NCBI GenBank assembly: GCA_903934875.1
Contig: CAIZPP010000100.1
Span: 1 to 34,006, forward strand
Source: an uncultured Methylococcaceae bacterium
GTDB taxonomy: Bacteria; Pseudomonadota; Gammaproteobacteria; Methylococcales; Methylococcaceae
DNA: 34,006 bases
Direction of reading: 5' to 3'
In this document: piece by piece, positions 18,188 to 25,809 of the stretch
How the letters are laid out: every line of letters begins with the position of its first letter
Numbering within the stretch: the stretch's first letter is position 1
Notes under the pieces: model-generated
What the model saw: the letters and a program-made list of their open reading frames with translations, nothing else
The model's database searches: none
Told to the model about the DNA's origin: nothing
Made by a program: the position numbers and the translations under genes

Positions 18188-18285
18188 CGTTCCGGCATGG
18201 ATCGCCGGAGCCTAGGCTCCAGTAAAGCGGGGTTTGGGGTGTCCCTGCAATCTGGATTCCGGCGAACCATGCCAGATGACGGTAT
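18188..18285. repeat. CCGGCATGGAT / CCGGCG-CCATGCC dispersed repeat
   Basis: GTCGTTCCGGCATGGATCGCCGG at the left and TGGATTCCGGCGAACCATGCC with AGATGACGG at the right form an imperfect inverted repeat around a GGAGCCTAGGCTCC palindrome. It is related to the CCGGAATGACGG blocks at 14187 and 17210. The stretch 18166-18348 holds nothing else recognisable. Confidence 0.55.
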
Positions 18286-18348
18286 GGCAGAAACATCTTG
18301 CCAGCCAGGACATGTTAACCAAGGCCCGAAGAAAACGCATGCCGAAGA

Positions 18349-18538
18349 TACAGCGTTTTCATGTGATTAAAGTAATATAATAGACTTTATCGGAAACCCA
18401 GCTAGTGGCCGCGCCGTTGCTGCAATAGTGGAAGGTTTCCGATAAAGTCTATGGAAATCCAACGAAGCCATCGATTGAGTGGCTTAGTTGCAACAAAAAA
18501 CTAGCCTCTGATTAAATTGTGATGTTGAAAACGCTGTT
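18349..18538. mobile_element. MITE-like element, copy A (start-codon donor)
   Basis: The ends are TA-CAGCGTTTTCA (18349-18361) and TGAAAACGCTG-TT (18526-18538), a perfect 11-bp inverted repeat. It is 190 bases long with no coding capacity and contains a second inverted-repeat element at 18380-18452. Its last 17 bases are also the first codons of the following protease gene. It belongs with the copies at 19109, 25687 and 28419. TA at the borders resembles IS630/mariner-type insertion; the mobilising transposase is not in the window. Confidence 0.75.
18380..18452. mobile_element. 73-bp element with perfect 19-bp inverted ends
   Basis: ATAGACTTTATCGGAAACC (18380-18398) and its exact complement (18434-18452) bound a 35-base centre containing GCTAGTGGCCGCGCC. 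It is nested inside MITE copy A. A degenerate relative lies at 21914-22012. As RNA it would form a very stable hairpin. Confidence 0.8.
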
Positions 18539-19097
18539 AGCACTATCGTTGGCGCTGTCGATTTGCGCAGCCACTGCGGCTGCGGAACATGCGCCGCCGC
18601 CGGTCAATGCAAGGCCAGAGACACAAGAACAACGGGTCATCATGGGGTGGTTGGAATCGATATTCATTAGGCCATGGAACCGCAGGCTGACCGCCAAATT
18701 GGACACTGGCGCGAAGACTTCCTCCTTGCATGCGGACAGGATAGAGCATTTTAATAAGTACGGCGAGGATTGGGTGCGTTTTTCCCTAGGCGACCTTGAA
18801 GATAAGAGGCTGCCTCCAATCATAGCCGAGCAACCACTCCTGCGCACTGTCAATATCAAATGCAAAGGTGACGATTGCCAGTCGTCTAAGCGCGACGTGG
18901 TGATGCTTACCATCTGCAAGAACGGAAAGGAATACAATACGGAATTTAATCTAGTCGATAGGAGCAACTTCAATTACCCTGTGCTTCTCGGCAGAGCCTT
19001 TCTCAAGAATGTGGCACTAGTGGATGCCAATGAAACCTTTCTGTTCAAATCAGAGCAAGACCCGTGCCTTGCCATGAATGGCCCGTCACATCCATGA
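18522..19097 (+). CDS. Exported retropepsin-like aspartic protease (PF05618 type)
   Basis: The 191-residue product has a signal peptide (MLKTLLALSLALSICAATAAA) and the active-site block RRLTAKLDTGAKTSSLHA, the D-T-G-A motif of single-domain retropepsin-like proteases. These are often labelled ATP-dependent zinc protease or RimK-associated. Downstream is the second conserved block NYPVLLGRAFLKN. The gene heads the known association protease - 7TM transglutaminase-like - ATP-grasp ligase. The ATG at 18522 lies inside the end of MITE copy A, so the first codons (M-L-K-T-L) come from the element. A GTG directly before it is also in frame. No ribosome-binding site is evident. The substrate is unknown. 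Confidence 0.85.
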   Translation: MLKTLLALSLALSICAATAAAEHAPPPVNARPETQEQRVIMGWLESIFIRPWNRRLTAKLDTGAKTSSLHADRIEHFNKYGEDWVRFSLGDLEDKRLPPIIAEQPLLRTVNIKCKGDDCQSSKRDVVMLTICKNGKEYNTEFNLVDRSNFNYPVLLGRAFLKNVALVDANETFLFKSEQDPCLAMNGPSHP

Positions 19098-19108
19098 AAT
19101 TCCGGTTT

Positions 19109-19346
19109 TACAGCGTTTACATCGTTTCCACGCCCCGCGTTGGAATGCCTCCACGGACGCTCTGCGTCAGACTGTTTGTTTGAGGGAAAAGGTATATGGA
19201 GAGAAACTCAACACGGAGCGTCGAAGGCAGCATTCCCACGGAGACCGTGGGAACGGTAATCAGGATACTCAATCAACTGCACCAGTTGTGTGCATTGTAA
19301 AACAATATAACTTAACACGTAACTCTTTGATGTTGAAAACGCTGTA
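19109..19346. mobile_element. MITE-like element, copy B, with a nested repeat
   Basis: TA-CAGCGTTT (19109-19117) and AAAACGCTG-TA (19336-19346) form the ends. The right ~60 bases closely match the right part of copy C (TATAACTTAACA-GTAACT). The interior, about 19118-19256, holds a different dispersed repeat: GTTTCCACGCCCCGCGTTGG at the left and CATTCCCACGGAGACCGTGGGAAC at the right, with the internal motif GACGCTCTGCGTC. It starts 11 bases after the protease stop and ends 7 bases before the next ATG, so it fills the gap. Confidence 0.7.
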
Positions 19347-19353
19347 GCAGCTC

Positions 19354-20886
19354 ATGAGAAACCTCCATGTTAAGGTACTTGCATTCGTCCTAGTGGCCAT
19401 CGGTCTATCCTTGTGTTACTACAAGGTGACCCGTCTAGGCTTGCCGCTTTTCCCAACGGAACAGGCGGATGTGTGGACTGTGGAAGCACGCATAGAGTTC
19501 AAGCCCAAGCGGGACACGCCGATCAAGGCCAGGCTATTCATTCCACGAGACCCTGCTGGTTATACGGTCGTGGACGAAAACTTCGTATCCAGCAATTACG
19601 GGCTTACTACGGAGGACGACGGGGTTTCACGCAGCGCCCAATGGGCGGTGCGTAAAGCCACTGGCTATCAGGTTTTGTATTATCGTTTGCATTTGGCCCG
19701 GAATCCGTCTACGGCTCAAGCGGAAAAGCCCATTCCTCCGCCAAACTTGTCAACTCCCGAATACCCCGAATTGCTTCGGTCCGAGGTGAAAGCGGTGATT
19801 GATGAAGCCCGCAGCAAATCGGCGGACACCCTTTCTTTTTGCCGTGCGTTGCTGTTACGCCTTAACGCACCGACGCCCGACGCCAACGTCAGCATTTTGC
19901 AGCAAGATACGCAGACGCAAGAGGAATGGGTGGCGCGCATTGTCGATATTCTTGCCGGTGCCGATATAAAAGCCCGCATGATCCAGATATTGCACCTTGT
20001 GGACGGTGCGAAACACGCATCGCTCATCCCTTGGATTGAGGTTTATGCCAATAACGAATGGCAGCCAATTAACCCGCAAACCGCCGAGCCTGGAATTCCC
20101 AAGGACACCATCATCTGGCATGTAGGCAAGGATATGGTGCTGGACATCAACGGCGGGCGGTTCCCCAAAGTGGAGTATTCTGTCACCAGGCATGCCCAGG
20201 AAATGACCTTGATTGCGGAACAGCGGGCGCGGCAGATGGGTTCGAAGATCATGGAGTTTTCACTGTTTAGCCTTCCTGTGCAGACCCAGAATGTCTACCG
20301 TGTCCTGCTGCTGACCCCGGTTGGCGCTTTTCTAATCGTTTTCATGCGCAATGTCGTGGGCTTTAAGACTTTTGGTACGTTTATGCCTATATTGATTGCG
20401 CTTGCTTTTCGTGAGACCAAACTGATTTGGGGTATTGTTCTGTTTTCCCTTGTGGTTGGCTTGGGGTTAGCGATCCGCTTTTACTTGGAATATCTAAAGC
20501 TGCTATTGGTGCCGCGATTGGCATCGGTGCTGACCATCGTCATCCTGCTGATGGCTGTGGTCAGTCTGCTGACCCATAAACTGGGTATAGACCGAGGCGT
20601 CTCAGTTGCTCTATTCCCGATGGTCATCCTGACCATGACGGTCGAGCGAATGTCCTTGGTGTGGGAAGAGGCGGGTCCGTTGGAAGCCTTGCAGCAAGGT
20701 TTCGGAAGTCTGCTTGTGGCGGCTTTGGCGTTTGCGATCATGAGCGATGGCGTGCTGCGGCACATGGTTTTCGTGTTTCCTGAATTGCTCTTGATCGTAC
20801 TGGCCGCCAACTTATTGCTCGGACGCTATACCGGTTATAGGCTGACCGAGTTGTGGCGCTTCCGTTCGGCGTTGCGGCAAGAATAG
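19354..20886 (+). CDS. Inactive transglutaminase-like protein with seven C-terminal TM helices
   Basis: The 510-residue membrane protein has an N-terminal helix (about residues 5-20), then a periplasmic transglutaminase-like domain (residues ~40-300) with the PWIEVYANNEWQPINPQT strand region. From about residue 315 there is a cluster of hydrophobic helices (TPVGAFLIVFMRN, LIWGIVLFSLVVGLGLAI, SVLTIVILLMAVVSLL, LLVAALAFAIMS, LLLIVLAANLLLG). This is the layout of the Transglut_i_TM plus 7TM_transglut family, known to lie between a retropepsin-like protease and an ATP-grasp ligase. Its function is not established; a role in making or sensing a peptide-like product in the envelope is inferred from its partners. 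The ATG at 19354 follows MITE copy B with no clear ribosome-binding site. Confidence 0.85.
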   Translation: MRNLHVKVLAFVLVAIGLSLCYYKVTRLGLPLFPTEQADVWTVEARIEFKPKRDTPIKARLFIPRDPAGYTVVDENFVSSNYGLTTEDDGVSRSAQWAVRKATGYQVLYYRLHLARNPSTAQAEKPIPPPNLSTPEYPELLRSEVKAVIDEARSKSADTLSFCRALLLRLNAPTPDANVSILQQDTQTQEEWVARIVDILAGADIKARMIQILHLVDGAKHASLIPWIEVYANNEWQPINPQTAEPGIPKDTIIWHVGKDMVLDINGGRFPKVEYSVTRHAQEMTLIAEQRARQMGSKIMEFSLFSLPVQTQNVYRVLLLTPVGAFLIVFMRNVVGFKTFGTFMPILIALAFRETKLIWGIVLFSLVVGLGLAIRFYLEYLKLLLVPRLASVLTIVILLMAVVSLLTHKLGIDRGVSVALFPMVILTMTVERMSLVWEEAGPLEALQQGFGSLLVAALAFAIMSDGVLRHMVFVFPELLLIVLAANLLLGRYTGYRLTELWRFRSALRQE

Positions 20887-20900
20887 GCAGGCTACCGGCC

Positions 20901-21851
20901 ATGCGTTGGCAAAATTTCTTTGGCATGGGTAGGCGCTTGCGCGAATTGGGAATTTTGGGCATGAATCAGCGTAACGCAGACTTCATTCTGCTATACAATC
21001 CGCGCAAGAATTTTCCGCTGGTGGACGACAAACGGCGTACCAAAGAATTGGCATTAGCGGCCGGCATTGCCGTGCCTGAGCTTTATGCCGTGATCGAAAT
21101 CGAGCATCAGGTCGACACATTGCCGGATTTGCTTGCGCCCTATGATGAGTTTGTCATTAAACCGGCGCATGGCAGCGGCGGCGAGGGCATTTTGGTCGTG
21201 ATTGGCAAGCTCAACGGGCGCTATCGCAGATCCAGCGGGCTATTGGCTGGCGAGGACGATTTGCAGTATCACATTTCCAACATCCTGAGCGGAATGTTTA
21301 GTCTAGGTGGCTTGCCGGATTGTGCGCTGGTCGAGTACCGTGTCGATTTTGACCCGGTTTTTGACAAGGTGAGCTATCAGGGAGTGCCCGATATCCGCAC
21401 GATAGTGTTCCGGGGTGTGCCGGTGTTGGCGATGCTCCGTTTGCCGACTCGCTTGTCGGACGGGAAGGCGAATTTGCACCAAGGTGCGGTGGGGGTGGGG
21501 ATAGAGTTGGCGACGGGTGTCACGTCCAGCGGGGTCTGGCATGATGATACGGTAGAACTCCACCCCGATACGGGAGGAGCCATAGCCGGTTTGGAAATAC
21601 CCCATTGGGACCAGATTTTAGCCTTGACCGCGCGTTGTTACGATCTGGCGGGGTTAGGGTATATCGGTGTCGACATAGTACTTGACCGGGTGCGCGGCCC
21701 GCTTATGTTGGAGATCAACGCAAGACCTGGTTTGAGCATCCAACTGGCCAACAAGCAGGGGCTGTTGCCACGCTTACGCAGGCTTGAAGCGATCAACAGT
21801 ATTCCCACATTGATTGAGGAACGGATTGCTCTTGCCAAATCGCTTGCTTGA
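20901..21851 (+). CDS. ATP-grasp ligase (alpha-L-glutamate ligase-like)
   Basis: The 316-residue protein belongs to the RimK-like ATP-grasp group that ligates amino acids or peptides. Visible features are the N-terminal ILGMNQRNADFILLYNPRKNFPLVDDKRRTK, the ATP-binding FVIKPAHGSGGEGI, DIRTIVFRGVPVLAMLRLPT, and the metal-binding end GYIGVDIVLDRVRGPLMLEINARPGLSIQLAN. The frame extends upstream to a TTG at 20853, overlapping the previous gene. The ATG at 20901 gives the usual family start and has AGGCAGGC upstream. It is the third gene of the protease-transglutaminase-ligase set, 14 bases after the second. The product it makes is unknown. Confidence 0.88.
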   Translation: MRWQNFFGMGRRLRELGILGMNQRNADFILLYNPRKNFPLVDDKRRTKELALAAGIAVPELYAVIEIEHQVDTLPDLLAPYDEFVIKPAHGSGGEGILVVIGKLNGRYRRSSGLLAGEDDLQYHISNILSGMFSLGGLPDCALVEYRVDFDPVFDKVSYQGVPDIRTIVFRGVPVLAMLRLPTRLSDGKANLHQGAVGVGIELATGVTSSGVWHDDTVELHPDTGGAIAGLEIPHWDQILALTARCYDLAGLGYIGVDIVLDRVRGPLMLEINARPGLSIQLANKQGLLPRLRRLEAINSIPTLIEERIALAKSLA

Positions 21852-21913
21852 GCTAAATGGATGCTATGCTGGGATACCTTCCAGTTTAATCCGCCTGGTC
21901 AACGCTCCTCATC

Positions 21914-22012
21914 AGACTCTATCAGAAACCGCCCTTTGTTACGGCAGTGGCGCGGATGCTAGCCTAGGTTTATGATTATGCCTATCATTGGGCCTGGGTA
22001 AATAAAGTCTAT
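21914..22012. repeat. Degenerate relative of the 73-bp element
   Basis: AGACTCTATCAGAAACC (21914-21930) and AATAAAGTCTAT (22001-22012) resemble the two arms of the 18380-18452 element. The inner GGCGCGGATGCTAGC is close to the complement of that element's centre, so this copy is inverted and carries extra bases. It occupies much of the gap before pstC; nothing else certain is seen in 21852-22120. Confidence 0.5.
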
Positions 22013-22120
22013 GACATGCTATCGTAACATGCGAATGTTCTATGACACAGATTTGCCCGAACTCCAGTTAGTGTTTTATCTAAAATTAAAATGATTTGGC
22101 AGATAATATCGGAATCAACT

Positions 22121-23497
22121 ATGCAAAAATCTACACTTTTATTGTTGCTGTTGCTGATAAGCGCTTACGCTTTCCATCTCGGACGAAAAAGAGCCAGGGA
22201 CATAGTCCTCGGGAAAGTCAAAACCCTGCATTCCCTTCCCAATTATTATGGCTATTACACCGCTCTATGGAGTTTGTTGCCTGCGCTGTTGTTGTTGATT
22301 TTATGGCTAGGGTTTGAAACCCCGGTGATTAACCATATGGTGATGGAGAGTCTTCCCGATGGAAGCCAGGCTTTGTCGGCTGATATTAAAGGTCTGCTGA
22401 TCAACGATATCCGTAATTCAATGAATGCCGGTGGCAGTGACACAAAGCCCGAACTGCAAGCTGCGGTTGAATTTCTGCGCCTCCTAAAAATTAGGAGCGG
22501 CTGGCTGCTATCATTCTTGGCCGTAGCATTAGCCTTTGTTGGGGCTTATTTTGCCCGCTCTCGCATCCATAAGGAACACCGGGCGAGGAACCTAGTGGAA
22601 AATACGATTATGTCGTTTTTGTTGGGGAGTTCGCTGATTGCCATACTGACTACCGTCGGGATAGTGCTGTCTGTATTGTTCGAGTCAATCCGTTTTTTTG
22701 ACAAGATACCCTTAACCGATTTCTTGTTTGGCTTGCAGTGGAGTCCCCAGATCGCAATGCGTTCCGACCAAGTCGCTTCATCCGGGGCTTTTGGCGCCGT
22801 ACCCCTGTTTACCGGCACTCTGTTGATTTCGTCAATTGCATTGGTTGTAGCCGTGCCTATTGGCCTGATGTCTGCAATTTACCTGGCCGAATACGCCAGC
22901 CTGAAGTTTCGTTCGGTTGCCAAACCCTTGTTGGAGATTCTTGCAGGAATCCCAACCGTCGTGTACGGCTTTTTTGCAGCATTGACTGTCGCCCCGTTCA
23001 TACGTAGCATGGGTGCCGACTTCGGGCTGGATGTCTCCTCGGAAAGTGCCTTGGCCGCCGGTTTGGTCATGGGAATCATGATCATCCCCTTTGTTTCGTC
23101 CTTATCTGACGACTTTATCAACGCTGTGCCCCAATCTCTGCGGGATGGCGCTTACGCCTTGGGCGCGACACAATCTGAGACCATCCGTCAAGTGGTGATA
23201 CCCGCGGCACTGCCGGGTATTGTTGGTGGCATTTTGTTAGCGGCCTCGCGGGCCATCGGTGAAACCATGATCGTCGTTATGGCAGCCGGCCTTGCGGCCA
23301 ATCTGACTGCCAATCCGCTGGAGGCCGTGACTACCGTGACGACCCAAATCGTAACCCTATTGGTGGGAGACCAAGAGTTTGATAGTCCAAAAACCCTTGC
23401 CGCCTTCGCGCTGGGGCTGGTTTTGTTTCTGGCCACCTTGGCCTTAAATATCCTTGCATTACACATTGTCCGCAAATACCGGGAACAGTATGAATAA
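22121..23497 (+). CDS. pstC: Phosphate ABC transporter permease PstC
   Basis: This is one of the two channel subunits of the high-affinity phosphate importer. The 458-residue product has the extended N-terminus found in many gammaproteobacteria: a first helix (STLLLLLLLISAYAFHLG), a loop, then the core permease domain from about residue 230. The core holds the transporter signature around LLEILAGIPTVVYGFFA and SLRDGAYALGATQSETIRQVVIPAALPGIVGG. The ATG at 22121 fits the family start MQKSTLL better than the in-frame ATG at 22091. It overlaps pstA by 8 bases. No pstS precedes it. Confidence 0.95.
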   Translation: MQKSTLLLLLLLISAYAFHLGRKRARDIVLGKVKTLHSLPNYYGYYTALWSLLPALLLLILWLGFETPVINHMVMESLPDGSQALSADIKGLLINDIRNSMNAGGSDTKPELQAAVEFLRLLKIRSGWLLSFLAVALAFVGAYFARSRIHKEHRARNLVENTIMSFLLGSSLIAILTTVGIVLSVLFESIRFFDKIPLTDFLFGLQWSPQIAMRSDQVASSGAFGAVPLFTGTLLISSIALVVAVPIGLMSAIYLAEYASLKFRSVAKPLLEILAGIPTVVYGFFAALTVAPFIRSMGADFGLDVSSESALAAGLVMGIMIIPFVSSLSDDFINAVPQSLRDGAYALGATQSETIRQVVIPAALPGIVGGILLAASRAIGETMIVVMAAGLAANLTANPLEAVTTVTTQIVTLLVGDQEFDSPKTLAAFALGLVLFLATLALNILALHIVRKYREQYE

Positions 23498-24806
23498 CCC
23501 AAAAGAAGATTCTCAATTATCCAATCTTGGCATCCGCACCCATCAAATCGTCAAAGCCGGTCTGCCCCGCCGGCGTGCGGCAGAAACCCGTTTCAAGGCC
23601 TATGGTTTAATTTGCATTGTTGCTGGCTTGGGTTTTTTAGTTCTATTGTTTGGCAACATCATATCCCATGCATGGAGCGCCATTGAGCAGACTTATGTGG
23701 CCTTGGACGTGACTTTCGACGAATCGTTGTTGGACCCGGAAGGCAAGCACGACAGTGCGGTCCTGGCTGCGGCTGACTACCCCGCATTGCTCAAAAAGAG
23801 CATGTCGGCGCTGTTCCCGGAAGTTAAGGACAGACAGCAAAAGCGTTCCCTCAATGGAATACTCAGTAAGGGCGCAAGCTACGAACTGCAACGGATTTTA
23901 GTGAAGGACCCCTCCCTTTTGGGTAAAACCGAACGCGTCTGGCTTCCTGTGGACGACGACGTAGACATGCTGGTCAAATCTCAAATTGACCGAAGTGTCG
24001 ACGAAGGTGATCGCCGTTTGAAGGATTATCAAATTGCCTGGATCGACAAACTAATGGCCGATGGGCGATTGGAAAAGCGCTTTAACAGACAATTTTTCAC
24101 TTCCGGTGATTCGCGCGAGCCAGAATTGGCTGGCATCCAAGGTGCGCTAATGGGTTCCTTGTTCACCTTGATGGTCACTGCGTTTTTGTCATTGCCTATC
24201 GGCATCGCTTCGGCGATATATCTTGAGGAATTCGCTCCGCGCAACCGGTGGACCGACATTATCGAAGTCAACATCAACAATCTGGCTGCGGTACCCTCCA
24301 TTGTCTTCGGTTTGCTGGGTTTGGCGGTATTCATTAATTTCTTCGGCTTGCCCCGCTCCTCGCCCCTGGTGGGAGGGTTGGTGCTGACCTTGATGACACT
24401 TCCGGTTATCATCATCGCCGGACGGTCCGCACTGAAGTCGGTGCCGCCTTCGATACGCGAAGCGGCGCTAGGCATTGGCGCTTCGCAGATGCAAACAGTC
24501 TTTCACCATGTGCTGCCCTTGGCGATGCCCGGTATATTGACGGGGGCGATCATTGGCATGGCCCGTGCTTTGGGGGAAAGCGCACCTTTGTTGATGATCG
24601 GAATGGTGGCTTTCATAGTCGATGTACCCACCGGCCTGATGGAGCCATCGACTGTTTTGCCGGTGCAGATTTATCTGTGGGCTGATAGTTCAGAGCGCGG
24701 CTTCGTCGAACGGACTTCGGCGGCGATTCTAGTTTTGCTCGCGTTCTTGATAACCATGAACGGATTGGCGGTCTATCTCCGCAAACGCTATGAGCGTCGC
24801 TGGTAA
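23490..24806 (+). CDS. pstA: Phosphate ABC transporter permease PstA
   Basis: This is the second channel subunit of the phosphate importer. The 438-residue protein is of the long form: a cytoplasmic start, a helix at about 40-60 (GLICIVAGLGFLVLLFGNII), a periplasmic insert of about 150 residues, then the permease core. The core has NINNLAAVPSIVFGLLGLAVF and SIREAALGIGASQMQTVFHHVLPLAMPGI, the EAA loop that contacts PstB. The ATG at 23490 overlaps the pstC stop, so translation is coupled. The earlier in-frame non-ATG start at 23454 is unlikely. Confidence 0.95.
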   Translation: MNNPKEDSQLSNLGIRTHQIVKAGLPRRRAAETRFKAYGLICIVAGLGFLVLLFGNIISHAWSAIEQTYVALDVTFDESLLDPEGKHDSAVLAAADYPALLKKSMSALFPEVKDRQQKRSLNGILSKGASYELQRILVKDPSLLGKTERVWLPVDDDVDMLVKSQIDRSVDEGDRRLKDYQIAWIDKLMADGRLEKRFNRQFFTSGDSREPELAGIQGALMGSLFTLMVTAFLSLPIGIASAIYLEEFAPRNRWTDIIEVNINNLAAVPSIVFGLLGLAVFINFFGLPRSSPLVGGLVLTLMTLPVIIIAGRSALKSVPPSIREAALGIGASQMQTVFHHVLPLAMPGILTGAIIGMARALGESAPLLMIGMVAFIVDVPTGLMEPSTVLPVQIYLWADSSERGFVERTSAAILVLLAFLITMNGLAVYLRKRYERRW

Positions 24807-24845
24807 ATCATCGCTAGGATAACCCCATAATAAGAGAGCTTCAGG

Positions 24846-25682
24846 ATGAGACATCCGGTTAATATCCCTACCCCCGCTTCGTTTTCACGTGAGCACATTC
24901 AGACCGTCGGTGACATGTTCGTCGAAAATGCCCGCATCCAATGCCGCAATGTTGATGTTTTCTATGGCGAAAAACATGCTATCCAAGATGTGAGCCTGGA
25001 TATAGGGCGTAATGAAGTCATCGCCTTGATCGGTCCGTCGGGTTGCGGGAAGTCTACATTTCTCCGCTGCCTGAACCGCATGAACGACACTATCCCCGGT
25101 TGCCGGATCAGCGGGGAAATTAAACTGGATGGCCTGGACATTTACGCCAATGGCCTTGATGTAGTGCCGTTGCGGGCGCAAGTCGGCATGGTGTTTCAAA
25201 AACCCAATCCGTTTCCAAAAAGCATTTTTGAGAACGTGGCCTACGGGCCTCGCATTCATGGCTTGGCCGCAAACAAATTGGAATTGGAGGAAATAGTCGA
25301 AAAATCGCTGCGCAGGGCAGGGCTTTGGGACGAGGTCAAAGAGTATCTGCACCATCCGGGTACGGGCCTGTCCGGGGGGCAGCAACAGCGTTTGTGTATT
25401 GCCCGCACCATCGCAGTCAGCCCAGAAGTCATTCTGATGGACGAGCCTTGTTCAGCGCTGGACCCAATTGCCACGGCAAAAATCGAACAATTGATTGATG
25501 ACTTGCGTGAACACTATACGATAGCCATCGTAACCCACTCCATGCAACAGGCTGCGCGCGTGTCCCAGCGCACCGCCTATTTCCACCTTGGCAAAGTGAT
25601 AGAAGTGGGGGATACCGCGTTGATATTCACGAACCCGCGCCACCAGTTGACCGAAGACTACATTACCGGGCGGTTTGGCTGA
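24846..25682 (+). CDS. pstB: Phosphate ABC transporter ATPase PstB
   Basis: PstB drives phosphate import by ATP hydrolysis at the inner face of the membrane. The 278 residues contain Walker [10 protein letters not shown], the Q-loop [21 protein letters not shown] typical of PstB, the ABC signature [16 protein letters not shown], Walker [14 protein letters not shown] and the H-loop VTHSMQQA. It follows pstA by 39 bases and completes pstCAB. The usual phoU does not follow; the next 123 bases are a MITE and then a convergent methyltransferase gene. Confidence 0.97.
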   Translation: MRHPVNIPTPASFSREHIQTVGDMFVENARIQCRNVDVFYGEKHAIQDVSLDIGRNEVIALIGPSGCGKSTFLRCLNRMNDTIPGCRISGEIKLDGLDIYANGLDVVPLRAQVGMVFQKPNPFPKSIFENVAYGPRIHGLAANKLELEEIVEKSLRRAGLWDEVKEYLHHPGTGLSGGQQQRLCIARTIAVSPEVILMDEPCSALDPIATAKIEQLIDDLREHYTIAIVTHSMQQAARVSQRTAYFHLGKVIEVGDTALIFTNPRHQLTEDYITGRFG

Positions 25683-25686
25683 CAGC

Positions 25687-25809
25687 TACAGCGTTTTTTC
25701 TTAACAAAGAAAAATAATAAAGGAAACTCAATTAAACCACCAGCGGTGTGAATTGCTTTGCAAAATAGTATAACTTAACAAGTAACTATTCGATATTAAA
25801 AACGCTGTA
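25687..25809. mobile_element. MITE-like element, copy C, filling the pstB-methyltransferase gap
   Basis: TA-CAGCGTTTTT (25687-25698) and AAAAACGCTG-TA (25798-25809) bound 123 AT-rich bases without coding capacity. The right 60 bases match copies B and D. It begins 4 bases after the pstB stop and ends at the base next to the stop codon of the convergent methyltransferase, so the whole intergenic region is the element. It could act as a bidirectional terminator. Confidence 0.8.

Noticed and set aside
22011-22047. Possible Pho box before pstC (ATGACAT, GTAACAT and ATGACAC)
   Set aside because: Spacing of 13 and 18 bases does not match the 11-base repeat period of PhoB sites, so it was not listed.
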